This document shows, piece after piece, positions 1-7,215 of a stretch of 42,604 nt of DNA. Source of the stretch: a virus; IMG/VR virus record IMGVR_UViG_3300025133_000236, positions 1-42,604 of that record, one strand, 5' to 3'. The notes below the pieces were generated by a model. The model was not told the origin of the DNA, searched no databases, and saw only the letters and a program-made list of their open reading frames with translations. A program made the translations under genes and the position numbers. Positions within the stretch are counted from its first letter, which is position 1, and every line of letters begins with the position of its first letter.

Positions 1-64
1 TATGAGTCTGTTGACGGCCAGCTTTGTTGCTGAACCTGAAGTCAAGGAAAAAACTGGCGGGTAA
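1..64 (+). CDS. 3' end of a gene cut by the left edge
   Basis: A reading frame is open from the left edge to a TAA at 62-64; its last residues read EVKEKTGG. It lies just upstream of the lysis-type cassette in the same direction. It could be the C-terminus of a long gene, perhaps in the fibre region, or a short gene starting at the ATG at position 2. Too little remains to assign a product. Confidence 0.4.
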   Translation, partial: MSLLTASFVAEPEVKEKTGG

Positions 65-67
65 AAT

Positions 68-361
68 GTGGGTACGGACACAGCCAATCTTATACAAACG
101 TTGGGATTCCCTGTTGTTGCAGCAGCGGCGGCGGGAATATTCGGCTACAAGATTGTCTTCTATGTCCTCCGCAATTTATCGGGCGAAATCAAGGAACTTT
201 ATACGATAATTGTCAAACTGATTGACAGATTGAATGGACATGACAAAGAAACGAACAAGCTCGCCAAAGAAGTCGCAATGCTACGGGTAGAGGTATCGTC
301 TCTCTACAAGTGCATGGGTGTAACAAAGAAACCTGTAAATGAAAAGCGTAACAATGAGTAA
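68..361 (+). CDS. Small membrane protein with coiled coil, holin-like
   Basis: A 97-aa protein with a GTG start four bases after the preceding stop. Residues about 10-32 form one hydrophobic segment rich in Ala, Val, Phe and Ile. Residues about 35-80 are a charged helix with heptad-like spacing (many Lys, Glu, Leu, Ile). One membrane span plus a cytoplasmic or periplasmic coil is a common layout in phage holin and antiholin-like proteins, and the neighbours are lysis-type genes. The stop overlaps the next start (ATG at 354), so the two are probably translationally coupled. The holin role is inferred from context only. Confidence 0.65.
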   Translation: MGTDTANLIQTLGFPVVAAAAAGIFGYKIVFYVLRNLSGEIKELYTIIVKLIDRLNGHDKETNKLAKEVAMLRVEVSSLYKCMGVTKKPVNEKRNNE

Positions 362-509
362 AGAAGCAAAAGATGTTATCTATATACTAGCAATTACTAC
401 GGGAATTTTGTTGATTGCCTTGTTGGTTGGTTGCAAGTCGTTGCCGGGAAATCTGGAAATCGACACGCCCTTTATTGATATAGAATACGAAGGTAAAACG
501 ACTGAATGA
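354..509 (+). CDS. Small lipoprotein (51 aa), lysis cassette
   Basis: A 51-aa gene whose ATG overlaps the stop of the previous gene. It has a short charged N-terminus, a hydrophobic core (about residues 9-25) and a lipobox LVGC with Cys27, so signal peptidase II processing and lipid attachment are likely. The remaining 24 residues are acidic. Small phage lipoproteins next to holin-like genes are often outer-membrane spanin subunits, but a clearer spanin pair lies 500 bp downstream. This may be a second, unrelated lipoprotein. Confidence 0.65.
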   Translation: MSKEAKDVIYILAITTGILLIALLVGCKSLPGNLEIDTPFIDIEYEGKTTE

Positions 510-658
510 GTTTAGATGACTTAAAAGTTGGCTTTGCGTCTGTTACAGGTCTTGGAAACTGGATGCTTGAGATTGACATACTACTGAAGGCTGGAATCAG
601 TCTGGCCACTTTAGTCTATATCGTATTGAAGATACGTGAACAAATAAGGAATACATAA
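506..658 (+). CDS. Small single-span membrane protein (50 aa)
   Basis: A 50-aa gene whose ATG overlaps the previous TGA (ATGA). The first 25 residues are amphipathic. Residues about 26-42 are hydrophobic (Leu, Ala, Val, Ile, Tyr), followed by a basic tail (KIREQIRN). This is the size and layout of a small holin or other membrane effector. Tight overlaps on both sides support its being translated as part of the cassette. There is no recognisable family signature. Confidence 0.55.
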   Translation: MSLDDLKVGFASVTGLGNWMLEIDILLKAGISLATLVYIVLKIREQIRNT

Positions 659-659
659 T

Positions 660-779
660 ATGCCAACGGTAGCAGGAAAACATTTTGCGTATACCCCAGC
701 GGGTATAAGGGCTGCGAACGCGGCAAAGAAGCGTGAGGATAAAAAGAAACAAAAAGGAGCGAAGGGAAGAAAGAAATAG
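660..779 (+). CDS. Short lysine-rich protein (39 aa)
   Basis: A 39-aa gene starting at ATG 660, two bases after the previous stop. The N-terminal half reads as a compact motif (PTVAGKHFAYTPAGI). The C-terminal half is almost entirely Lys, Arg, Ala and Gly. Short phage proteins with a 'GK.F.YT..G...A' start and a lysine-rich tail are common among marine and freshwater phages, and their function is unknown. The basic tail suggests nucleic-acid or membrane-surface binding, but this is inference. Confidence 0.6.
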   Translation: MPTVAGKHFAYTPAGIRAANAAKKREDKKKQKGAKGRKK

Positions 780-781
780 AT

Positions 782-970
782 ATGCTTGAAGGCAAGAAGA
801 CATACATGACGGCTGCGGGAGGAATCTTGGCAGCAGTAGGTGCGTACCTTAGCGGTGATATGGAACTTGGTATGATGATTAACCTTGTCATTACCTCGTT
901 GTTGGCCGTTTTCTTACGCAAGGGCATTCAATCAGACGCAGGTGCTGAGTCTGGTAACAGCGATTCTTAA
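782..970 (+). CDS. Two-span membrane protein, holin-like
   Basis: A 62-aa protein with ATG at 782. A basic start (LEGKKTY) is followed by two hydrophobic segments, about residues 9-24 and 29-45, separated by a short GDMEL turn, then FLRKGI and a hydrophilic tail. This layout is common in small phage and prophage holin-type proteins. The gene precedes and slightly overlaps the spanin-like genes, as expected for a lysis operon. No endolysin is recognisable beside it. Confidence 0.65.
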   Translation: MLEGKKTYMTAAGGILAAVGAYLSGDMELGMMINLVITSLLAVFLRKGIQSDAGAESGNSDS

Positions 971-1169
971 AGCGTTTCCCGCGCTTGCGGATTTAATCGG
1001 CAATGCGATTGATATGCTTAGAGAACAAGAAGCGCAACAGCGGCATTCCCAAAAAGATGCTGCTGTTGATGCTTCTGTTGATGAGTGGGTGCGTAAGCGT
1101 GAAGCTGGAAAACAGCGGGAGGCTGATGAGTCATCCAGAGTTTCCAGCGGCGGCGCAAGCGGCTCCTGA
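942..1169 (+). CDS. Inner-membrane spanin-like protein (Rz-type)
   Basis: The most plausible start is GTG at 942, giving 75 aa and overlapping the holin-like gene by 29 bp; an ATG lies further up at 885. The N-terminus has a hydrophobic stretch (about residues 2-20), followed by a long charged helix rich in Arg, Glu, Gln and Lys. An out-of-frame lipoprotein gene starts inside it and runs past its end, which is the classic nested Rz/Rz1 layout. Spanins fuse inner and outer membranes at lysis. The membrane anchor is weak, so the assignment rests mainly on gene architecture. Confidence 0.55.
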   Translation: MLSLVTAILKAFPALADLIGNAIDMLREQEAQQRHSQKDAAVDASVDEWVRKREAGKQREADESSRVSSGGASGS

Positions 1170-1233
1170 GTTTACGAGGGAAGCACTCAAGACGATAAAT
1201 AGTCTTGAGTATGAGTTAGAAAGGCGCAGGTAA
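1003..1233 (+). CDS. Outer-membrane spanin-like lipoprotein (Rz1-type)
   Basis: A 76-aa protein in the +1 frame relative to the Rz-like gene. It has a basic n-region (residues 8-18), a hydrophobic core of Leu and Met (19-27) and a strong lipobox MSGC with Cys30. The mature part contains a Pro/Ala-rich stretch (about 44-54), typical of Rz1 proteins, and a helical C-terminus. An ATG at 1057 would give a shorter signal peptide and is also possible. It would be lipid-anchored in the outer membrane and pair with the product of the overlapping gene. The nesting and lipobox are seen directly; the spanin role is family knowledge. Confidence 0.7.
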   Translation: MRLICLENKKRNSGIPKKMLLLMLLLMSGCVSVKLENSGRLMSHPEFPAAAQAAPEFTREALKTINSLEYELERRR

Positions 1234-1361
1234 TGGCTACGGCAGCAGTAACGGCAAGGACGCAGGCCTCGGTGAGTGAGAAGACCGCTCGCTCCAAGGG
1301 GTCTAAGGTCGCAGTGACGGCGCGTAGCAAAGGTTCAGTAAGTGCTGTAACAGCAAGATGA
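1233..1361 (+). CDS. AVTAR-repeat basic micro-protein (42 aa)
   Basis: A 42-aa gene whose ATG overlaps the previous stop (TAATG) and whose TGA overlaps the next ATG (ATGA), so it is coupled on both sides. The product contains three copies of AVTAR and two SKGS segments, and consists almost only of Ala, Val, Thr, Ser, Lys and Arg. No domain is recognisable. Its composition resembles short basic structural peptides or a nucleic-acid-binding tail. It sits exactly between the lysis cassette and the virion adaptor gene. Confidence 0.5.
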   Translation: MATAAVTARTQASVSEKTARSKGSKVAVTARSKGSVSAVTAR

Positions 1362-2326
1362 GTGTAGAATACATACTGGATAGAGCAGGGAAGAAGCTGG
1401 GGATTAACCCGAACGATAATCACCAGCGTTCCATTATGCTGGACTATCTCAACGAGGGGGCGCAGGAACTCTACGAGGAATCTGATATGGTCGGGAGTCT
1501 TGTGGAGGACTCCTTCTACGTCCAAGGTAACAAGACTATAGCCCTCCCCAGTAACGTAAGTTCTGTACGGGCCATACGGGAAAAGGAAAGCAAGTACCCT
1601 TGGAACCTGTCCAACCTTACCGAACGCTACTCCCGCAATAATATATCGCAGGAGGACAGAACGTGGCGCATCAAGGGCTACGAGCCGTTCAAGGTAACTC
1701 CCACCAGCTTTTCGGGTATGAAAGCCGTGGCTACTGCTGCCATGTCGTCCATAACTCTGACTGTTGTCGGGTCAGCTTCTGGTATAACAAAGGCTTTTGA
1801 GGATGTTGCTTTGAGTAGCACCAGCAATGCGTTCTCGACTACATTTACGTCGATAGAATCCATTATCAAGTCGGATGTCTGCACCTACGACATCAGCATA
1901 AAACAGTCGGACGACACCGTGGTTGCGGTCATACCCAACAACGAAAAGGAATCTCGCTATCTTATCGTGGATGTCAGCAAGTACCCATGGGAATCTGACG
2001 CGGCAGCGGACGACGAGCATACGCTGGAGGTACTCTATAAGGAGAAGCTTCCCTACCTCAGCAAGGACAGCGACGAGTTCCCGGCAGATGGTTACGATAA
2101 CATCATCGTGAACAAGGTGATGCAGCTTTATATGGAGGAGCAGGGCAAGATCGAGGAGGCCATGCTGTACGACAAGAAAGCCTCTCGGAGTATGGGCAGG
2201 CGCAATGCAGACCTCGAACGTGGGCAGTTGCAGAAGGTCAGGTTCGACAAGCATCCGCACGACAAACTTAGTGTGTCCCTTCTTAACAAGTATACGAAAT
2301 CATCCAGAGCAACGGGGCTTTTCTGA
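1358..2326 (+). CDS. Head-tail adaptor-like virion protein
   Basis: A 322-aa protein. The N-terminal ~70 residues are helical (ILDRAGKKLGI, YLNEGAQELYEE), a pattern seen in adaptor proteins that bind beneath the portal of short-tailed phages. A beta-rich middle of about residues 100-200 is unusual, and a helical C-terminal segment follows (YMEEQGKIEEAMLYDKKASR). It directly precedes the nozzle gene with an ATGA overlap. That order, adaptor then nozzle, is the standard order in T7-like and related podoviruses. The exact family is not certain. Confidence 0.6.
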   Translation: MSVEYILDRAGKKLGINPNDNHQRSIMLDYLNEGAQELYEESDMVGSLVEDSFYVQGNKTIALPSNVSSVRAIREKESKYPWNLSNLTERYSRNNISQEDRTWRIKGYEPFKVTPTSFSGMKAVATAAMSSITLTVVGSASGITKAFEDVALSSTSNAFSTTFTSIESIIKSDVCTYDISIKQSDDTVVAVIPNNEKESRYLIVDVSKYPWESDAAADDEHTLEVLYKEKLPYLSKDSDEFPADGYDNIIVNKVMQLYMEEQGKIEEAMLYDKKASRSMGRRNADLERGQLQKVRFDKHPHDKLSVSLLNKYTKSSRATGLF

Positions 2327-4713
2327 TGGCGGATTTTATACAACGGTCTTTTGGTGGCGGAATGAATCTAGGTGTCGATGACACACGGGTTCCTGAAGAT
2401 GCCTACAGGCTGGCGTTTAATGTTAGAAACCGGCACGATGCGCTGGAGGCCGTCAAAATGTCGAAGGCGTATGATACTGACCTGCTCTTTCCTGTGATAG
2501 CTAATCCTGGGGGTTACACATCTACAGACCCAAAGGTACAGGGGATAATCTTTGTAGACCCGTACTTCTTTATCTTTGTGGATGGCGTCTGTCTCAAGAA
2601 GTCCAAAGACGCAGAGGCTCTCTCGGTAGTCTGGAGTACCACAAGCACACACGTAAAACCTGCGACATACTCCAACGGCGTTACCACGGGGACAGGCACG
2701 ATAAGACTTTCGACTACGGCAGAATTTGTCTTTACCGCAGTAGTCCCGCCCTCGTACGACAACTTTGCAGCCAAGTCTACCTCATCGGACAACCCCAACG
2801 TGGGCGCACAGTCAGACTACACCAAGCGGATACCCCCAACAGTCGCGGGTATCGTCGTACAGGATGGCACTAACCAACCCAATTTGATCGAGATAGCCGC
2901 AGATGCCACGGTTACAGCCAGACAGTTGATGGGCTATGACCAGTGGAGGCCGAATTTCGTTGTTATAAACAATGCCAGCGGATACGCTACAGGTACAGAA
3001 ACGTATACTGTGGACGCACTGCCTGTTCAGGTTAACTCCGGTGCGGTGATTAAGTTTACTGGCGGGGGTATACTTACGGTTAGTGACACCAACGCTGCTA
3101 GTGATACTGCAATACAGGGTACGCTTGCTGGTGTTAGGGTTGAGGACGACGAGATAGGAATAGTTGGTTTCCGTGAGTACGTGCCGATAGGCAAGCAGAT
3201 GGCTTTTCATGGTGGCAAGCTGTATGTGGCCTCTGCAGATGGGACGAAACTCTACCATAGTGTTAGTGGGCGTCCTCTGGATTTCATGATTCCGCTGAAC
3301 GAGGACGGTGCTAAGATACATGATAAGGAGGCCATAGGCGGTGTCGAGGCCGTAGCCTACACGGTAAGCAACGATCCCATAACCTGCCTGCGCTCCCTGA
3401 ACACAGAGGAACTCTTTGTTGGTGCGGCAAACTCAAGCTACGCCATTAAGCCCGACATAACGAACACGATCTTCGGTGAGCCGACCTTCACCAAGAAGTA
3501 TCTGTTTAGCACGGGGCCGGTGAATCAGAACTCGTTTGTGGACTTGCTGGGTGACTTTGCCTTCATAGACCAGCACGGGATACGCTCTTTCAACGCGGTA
3601 CAGCAGGCTGAAGCCTTGGCCAGAAACGACATCTTCTCTCGTCCGATCTCTGATATATTCAAGGGCGTTCTACAGGACGGCACTTTCCAGTGTGCAATAA
3701 TCCACGATGGTTACGCGCTATTCCACCTGCTGACCAATCTCCCGCAGCAGCAGGTAACTGTGGTCTACGATATGGCCACCAAGAAGTTTGTGAGTCTGGA
3801 TATGCACGATGACTCAGGGAATGGAATAGAAAGCTGGGACGGAGATAGTGCTTCTAATATTGCCACACACAAGAGTGTATTATGCAAGCCGATTCGTGAC
3901 ATGGCTGTGGGTGTCACGACAGCAGGTGTTCAGGCTTTGTATGCTGTAACCGATGATCCAGACTCGCAGGGCTTTTGGTTGAAGCAGCTTTATGGTGCTG
4001 AAGAGTATGATCTTGCCATCGTGGAGACTAAAAGTTTCTGTTCGCAAGACCCTAAGATTGAGATAAAGCCTTTGAGCATCAATGTTTTGTTCAACAAGCC
4101 TTTTAACATATTCAACAATTTCAAGATAAACAACGCAAGTGGATACCCACCCGGTAAGTATCCTACGGGTTTGTCTTCTGCTGCATCCAACTACATAACC
4201 GTAGATGATTTCAAGGAGGGTAGCACGAGTGTTACCTCAAGCAGTTTTCCGCCACATGATTCAACACTTTTCTTTGATAACGGAGCAACTTTTACAGTTA
4301 AGCGGTTTGCAGAGGTTGGTACAGTAGGCAAAGGTCTTAATATGTCTAGTGGGGACGCAACAGGAATCTTGTCAAACAAGGGCGTGGACGATGACGCACT
4401 AGGCTATAACGCTGGATTTTTTGCTGTCTCTCAGTATGTGGATGACGCGAGAACTGCCGGTGTAAACGGTGGTTTTCAGGTAAGAAGCATTCCGCTGATA
4501 AGGTCAGGGCTGAAGTATCCTGTCACTTACCCCTCCGAAATCAACACAAATACACACGCAAACATGACTTTTAACTATCAATCTAGTAGCCAAGGCTGGA
4601 AGGTCTCTTTCAAATTGTACTTGAAGGGTTCGCCTAAAATGTCTACGTTACGCATACAAACCAAGGATGTGACGCTGAAGTCGTCACTCATTAACCAAGC
4701 ATACTCAGCATGA
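2326..4713 (+). CDS. Tail nozzle-like protein (T7 gp12-like)
   Basis: A 795-aa, mostly beta-rich protein that begins by describing a 'GG.N' platform (FGGGMNLGVDD) and includes a segment around residues 290-330 reading MAFHGGKLYVASADGTKLYHS followed by GRPLDF. That pattern is typical of tail tubular protein B / nozzle proteins, which form the distal beta-propeller ring of a short tail. Length agrees with T7 gp12 (about 790 aa). It overlaps the adaptor by one base and is followed by small virion genes. Function is assigned from motif, length and gene order. Confidence 0.7.
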   Translation: MADFIQRSFGGGMNLGVDDTRVPEDAYRLAFNVRNRHDALEAVKMSKAYDTDLLFPVIANPGGYTSTDPKVQGIIFVDPYFFIFVDGVCLKKSKDAEALSVVWSTTSTHVKPATYSNGVTTGTGTIRLSTTAEFVFTAVVPPSYDNFAAKSTSSDNPNVGAQSDYTKRIPPTVAGIVVQDGTNQPNLIEIAADATVTARQLMGYDQWRPNFVVINNASGYATGTETYTVDALPVQVNSGAVIKFTGGGILTVSDTNAASDTAIQGTLAGVRVEDDEIGIVGFREYVPIGKQMAFHGGKLYVASADGTKLYHSVSGRPLDFMIPLNEDGAKIHDKEAIGGVEAVAYTVSNDPITCLRSLNTEELFVGAANSSYAIKPDITNTIFGEPTFTKKYLFSTGPVNQNSFVDLLGDFAFIDQHGIRSFNAVQQAEALARNDIFSRPISDIFKGVLQDGTFQCAIIHDGYALFHLLTNLPQQQVTVVYDMATKKFVSLDMHDDSGNGIESWDGDSASNIATHKSVLCKPIRDMAVGVTTAGVQALYAVTDDPDSQGFWLKQLYGAEEYDLAIVETKSFCSQDPKIEIKPLSINVLFNKPFNIFNNFKINNASGYPPGKYPTGLSSAASNYITVDDFKEGSTSVTSSSFPPHDSTLFFDNGATFTVKRFAEVGTVGKGLNMSSGDATGILSNKGVDDDALGYNAGFFAVSQYVDDARTAGVNGGFQVRSIPLIRSGLKYPVTYPSEINTNTHANMTFNYQSSSQGWKVSFKLYLKGSPKMSTLRIQTKDVTLKSSLINQAYSA

Positions 4714-4714
4714 T

Positions 4715-4957
4715 ATGCCAATAGCAGTAACAAGTGCGATAAGTAAGACGGACACTGTGACTTTGTTCACTAGCAAGGATGACTTTGACAGTTGGTTAGA
4801 CGGGATTGCCGTGCCAGATGCGACGACCTCGGCAAGGGGTGTGGTACTTAAAGGCGTGGCTGTAACAAACCCGTCAGGGGATAGTGCAGCAAATAATCAA
4901 ACGGCAATTATAGCGTTGCTGGCGAGTTTGAGAACGGCAGGGGTAATAACATCATAA
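4715..4957 (+). CDS. Small virion protein, head-fibre-like motif
   Basis: An 80-aa protein starting two bases after the nozzle stop. The second half, with TTSARGVVLKG, then AVTNPSG and a final helix (QTAIIALLASLRTAGVI), resembles short segments found in phage head-fibre and decoration proteins: a beta strand, a short loop and a hydrophobic helix of the 'LLA.LR.AG' type. It could form a small trimeric spike or attach to the tail. No longer domain is present, and the assignment is tentative. Confidence 0.5.
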   Translation: MPIAVTSAISKTDTVTLFTSKDDFDSWLDGIAVPDATTSARGVVLKGVAVTNPSGDSAANNQTAIIALLASLRTAGVITS

Positions 4958-4969
4958 GGAGATAGAGCT

Positions 4970-6097
4970 ATGGGAAGAGGTACTACACAAGCGGAAAGAT
5001 CAATGCCATTGCAACCGGGAACCCCTGAGTACGCCGCGCAAATTGAGCAGCAGCGTTTAAAGCAGGTGGAAATGGATAGGGCTTTTTCTGAGCAGATGAA
5101 CGCAGCGCAACAGCAAGCGGGTGGTGGTGCTGCTGGTGGTAATCGTCCCGGTTATAAGTTGTTAGGTGATGACTCTGGTGGAATATTTGGTATACCGGGT
5201 CTCCCCGGCTGGGAAGATGTAGCAAAGATAGGCATTGATTACGGTATAGGTAAGGCAACAGAGACATCCCCCAAAGATGTAGGCGAGGACTACGGTAAGG
5301 CTTACGCAGAATCTTATCCTAGGATAATGGGGGCGCATCGTGACGAGGTGGAAGCCATGCTGCAGAAAGACCTCGATATGCAGAGGCAGTTTACCCCTCA
5401 ACAACAACGTCTAGCCTATGAGGGTTATGTCGGTAGCGAGGCAGCCAAAATGCTACCAGAGGGTTACGTGCCGGGAGTTCGTGAGTACGCACAGCTTGGT
5501 GCAGACGTTGACAATATAACACGTAGAGGGGCCGCTGGTACAGACTTGGATATCATGCGTCAGCAAGGGCCGTATATGGCTGAGTCTACTATGGATCAGT
5601 TGGCTGTAACTGACCAACCGTGGATGCAAACCAGAGACGCTGGAGCGCAGAAGGTACAAGAACTTTTAGGTAGTATAAACATGGGTGGTCTTTCTGGTAG
5701 CGAACGTGCTGAGGTAGAGCGTATGAATGCACGACGGAATATGCAGAGGGGTTCAGCCGGTGGCGGTGGAAATCTCACAGCCATAGAGAACGCCATGCAG
5801 TTTGGCTCTGCACTAGATCGCAAGAGGGCTGCGTTGGGTAATGCCCTGCAGACAGCAACCAGTTTTATGGCAGGCTCGCGATCAGGCTTCGATCCTGTAC
5901 AGGCTACCCTAGGCAGGGGCAGCGGCACTAACCAGATAGCCGCAGGATTCCAAGGCGTACAGCCGGTGAAAGACTACTCGAATCAGATGTCGAGTTTACC
6001 TAGTAATATAATGACAGGTGTAGACTCTGGTAATTTTTTCGACACAGTGGCCAGAGGCGGAAAATCCAGAACTGACTGGCTTAACCCCGGAAACTAA
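4970..6097 (+). CDS. Putative internal virion (ejection) protein A
   Basis: A 375-aa protein with a good Shine-Dalgarno (aaggag) eight to nine bases before its ATG. It is rich in Gln, Ala, Gly and Met, with a Gly/Ala-rich segment near residues 45-55 and long helical stretches (about 100-160 and 240-300). Position after the nozzle and before two other low-complexity helical proteins matches the internal core or ejection proteins of podoviruses, which travel into the cell with the DNA. No enzymatic motif is visible. Confidence 0.55.
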   Translation: MGRGTTQAERSMPLQPGTPEYAAQIEQQRLKQVEMDRAFSEQMNAAQQQAGGGAAGGNRPGYKLLGDDSGGIFGIPGLPGWEDVAKIGIDYGIGKATETSPKDVGEDYGKAYAESYPRIMGAHRDEVEAMLQKDLDMQRQFTPQQQRLAYEGYVGSEAAKMLPEGYVPGVREYAQLGADVDNITRRGAAGTDLDIMRQQGPYMAESTMDQLAVTDQPWMQTRDAGAQKVQELLGSINMGGLSGSERAEVERMNARRNMQRGSAGGGGNLTAIENAMQFGSALDRKRAALGNALQTATSFMAGSRSGFDPVQATLGRGSGTNQIAAGFQGVQPVKDYSNQMSSLPSNIMTGVDSGNFFDTVARGGKSRTDWLNPGN

Positions 6098-6102
6098 TTA
6101 TT

Positions 6103-7212
6103 ATGCCAAATCTTAGCGATATATTAAGCGGTGCGCTCGGTGGCGAGTACAGCATGGGCAGACCTCTCGACGAAGAGGAGCGCAGAAGGATAGAAGAGCT
6201 ACGCGCTAAGGGTATTTATGTACCGCAGGAACGCAAGATGTCTCCATTTAGTTATGGTGCAGGTACGGTAAACAAGCAGAACTTGGCGGATATGCGTGCA
6301 GCGATGCAGCCCGACCAGCAGCGTAGGATGAACGAGCTGATGTTTCAACGTGGCAGGGGTGCAAGACGGGCTGCTGCTGTAGAGAAGTTTAACCAAGAAC
6401 AAGACTTTGCTAATCAGCTTATACGGCAGAATAGGGCGAGGCAGATTGCAGACGAAGAAACTCGGCAGCGTTTGGGAGGTTTGCCTACAACTACGCCACA
6501 GCAAAGATTCCGTAAATCGACAGCTTTTGGCGAGTCACCAATGATATCAAAAGAAGACTTTGTTGCAGGTGCTACACCACAGATAACTGATCGTCAAAGG
6601 GCAGAACACGCTGTGTTGCAGCGTGAGATAACCCCGTCTTTGACACAGGCTGAGGCGTTGAAGCAGGCGCAACAAAAGACTGTAACAGGCCAAATAGATG
6701 TGGAGACCAAAAGACGCGCTGACGATTTAGCCAAGCAGGTACACAGTTATTTACCTTCTGACTACGCAAAGAGTGTGGCTGACAGTCAAGTTTTGGGTTT
6801 GGAGCTTAAAACATTGTTGGATACACAACGCTTAGCTGTGTCCAGACAGTATGGTAAACAACTGTTAGAGACCGAAGCTGATGCGAGTTTAGCTGCCAAG
6901 AAACAGGAAATCAGAGCGATTGAAGCTCTTGAAGAGTGGCTTGGTACACCAGAGGGGATAGAGTTTCTGCGTTTGGGTGGGCCTCAGCGGGAAGAGCAGC
7001 GGATGAAACTTACTGCTTTGAGGATTCAGTTAATGGAAGCTGAGAATAGGCAGAAAAGTCTCAGAGGAAGTAACTGGTGGGATCAACCTAATAGCAGCGG
7101 TGGAAGCAGCGGTGGAGGAGGAAGCAGCTCAGGCTGGAATCCCGACAGGCCAACTATTAACTGGGGTAACACAAACGCACCGCCAGTTAATCCAAGCAGA
7201 AGATTTCCATAA
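6103..7212 (+). CDS. Putative internal virion (ejection) protein B
   Basis: A 369-aa, almost wholly helical, Arg/Gln/Glu-rich protein. Residues about 20-110 and 160-320 have coiled-coil character. The C-terminus (about 325-369) is a flexible Gly/Ser-rich tail ending in Pro and Asn. It lies between two other ejection-type genes with gaps of five and three bases. The start region (aattattatg) has no clear Shine-Dalgarno. No catalytic motif is seen. An internal virion role is inferred from composition and neighbours. Confidence 0.55.
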   Translation: MPNLSDILSGALGGEYSMGRPLDEEERRRIEELRAKGIYVPQERKMSPFSYGAGTVNKQNLADMRAAMQPDQQRRMNELMFQRGRGARRAAAVEKFNQEQDFANQLIRQNRARQIADEETRQRLGGLPTTTPQQRFRKSTAFGESPMISKEDFVAGATPQITDRQRAEHAVLQREITPSLTQAEALKQAQQKTVTGQIDVETKRRADDLAKQVHSYLPSDYAKSVADSQVLGLELKTLLDTQRLAVSRQYGKQLLETEADASLAAKKQEIRAIEALEEWLGTPEGIEFLRLGGPQREEQRMKLTALRIQLMEAENRQKSLRGSNWWDQPNSSGGSSGGGGSSSGWNPDRPTINWGNTNAPPVNPSRRFP

Positions 7213-7215
7213 ACG

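Noticed and set aside
20-36. GGCC...TTGC near the left edge as a sigma-54-type promoter.
   Set aside because: Spacing is eleven bases and the -24 block does not match TGGCA.
1187-2260. Long minus-strand frames below the adaptor gene.
   Set aside because: Opposite to the local transcription direction, no starts with ribosome sites, and the plus-strand genes explain the region fully.
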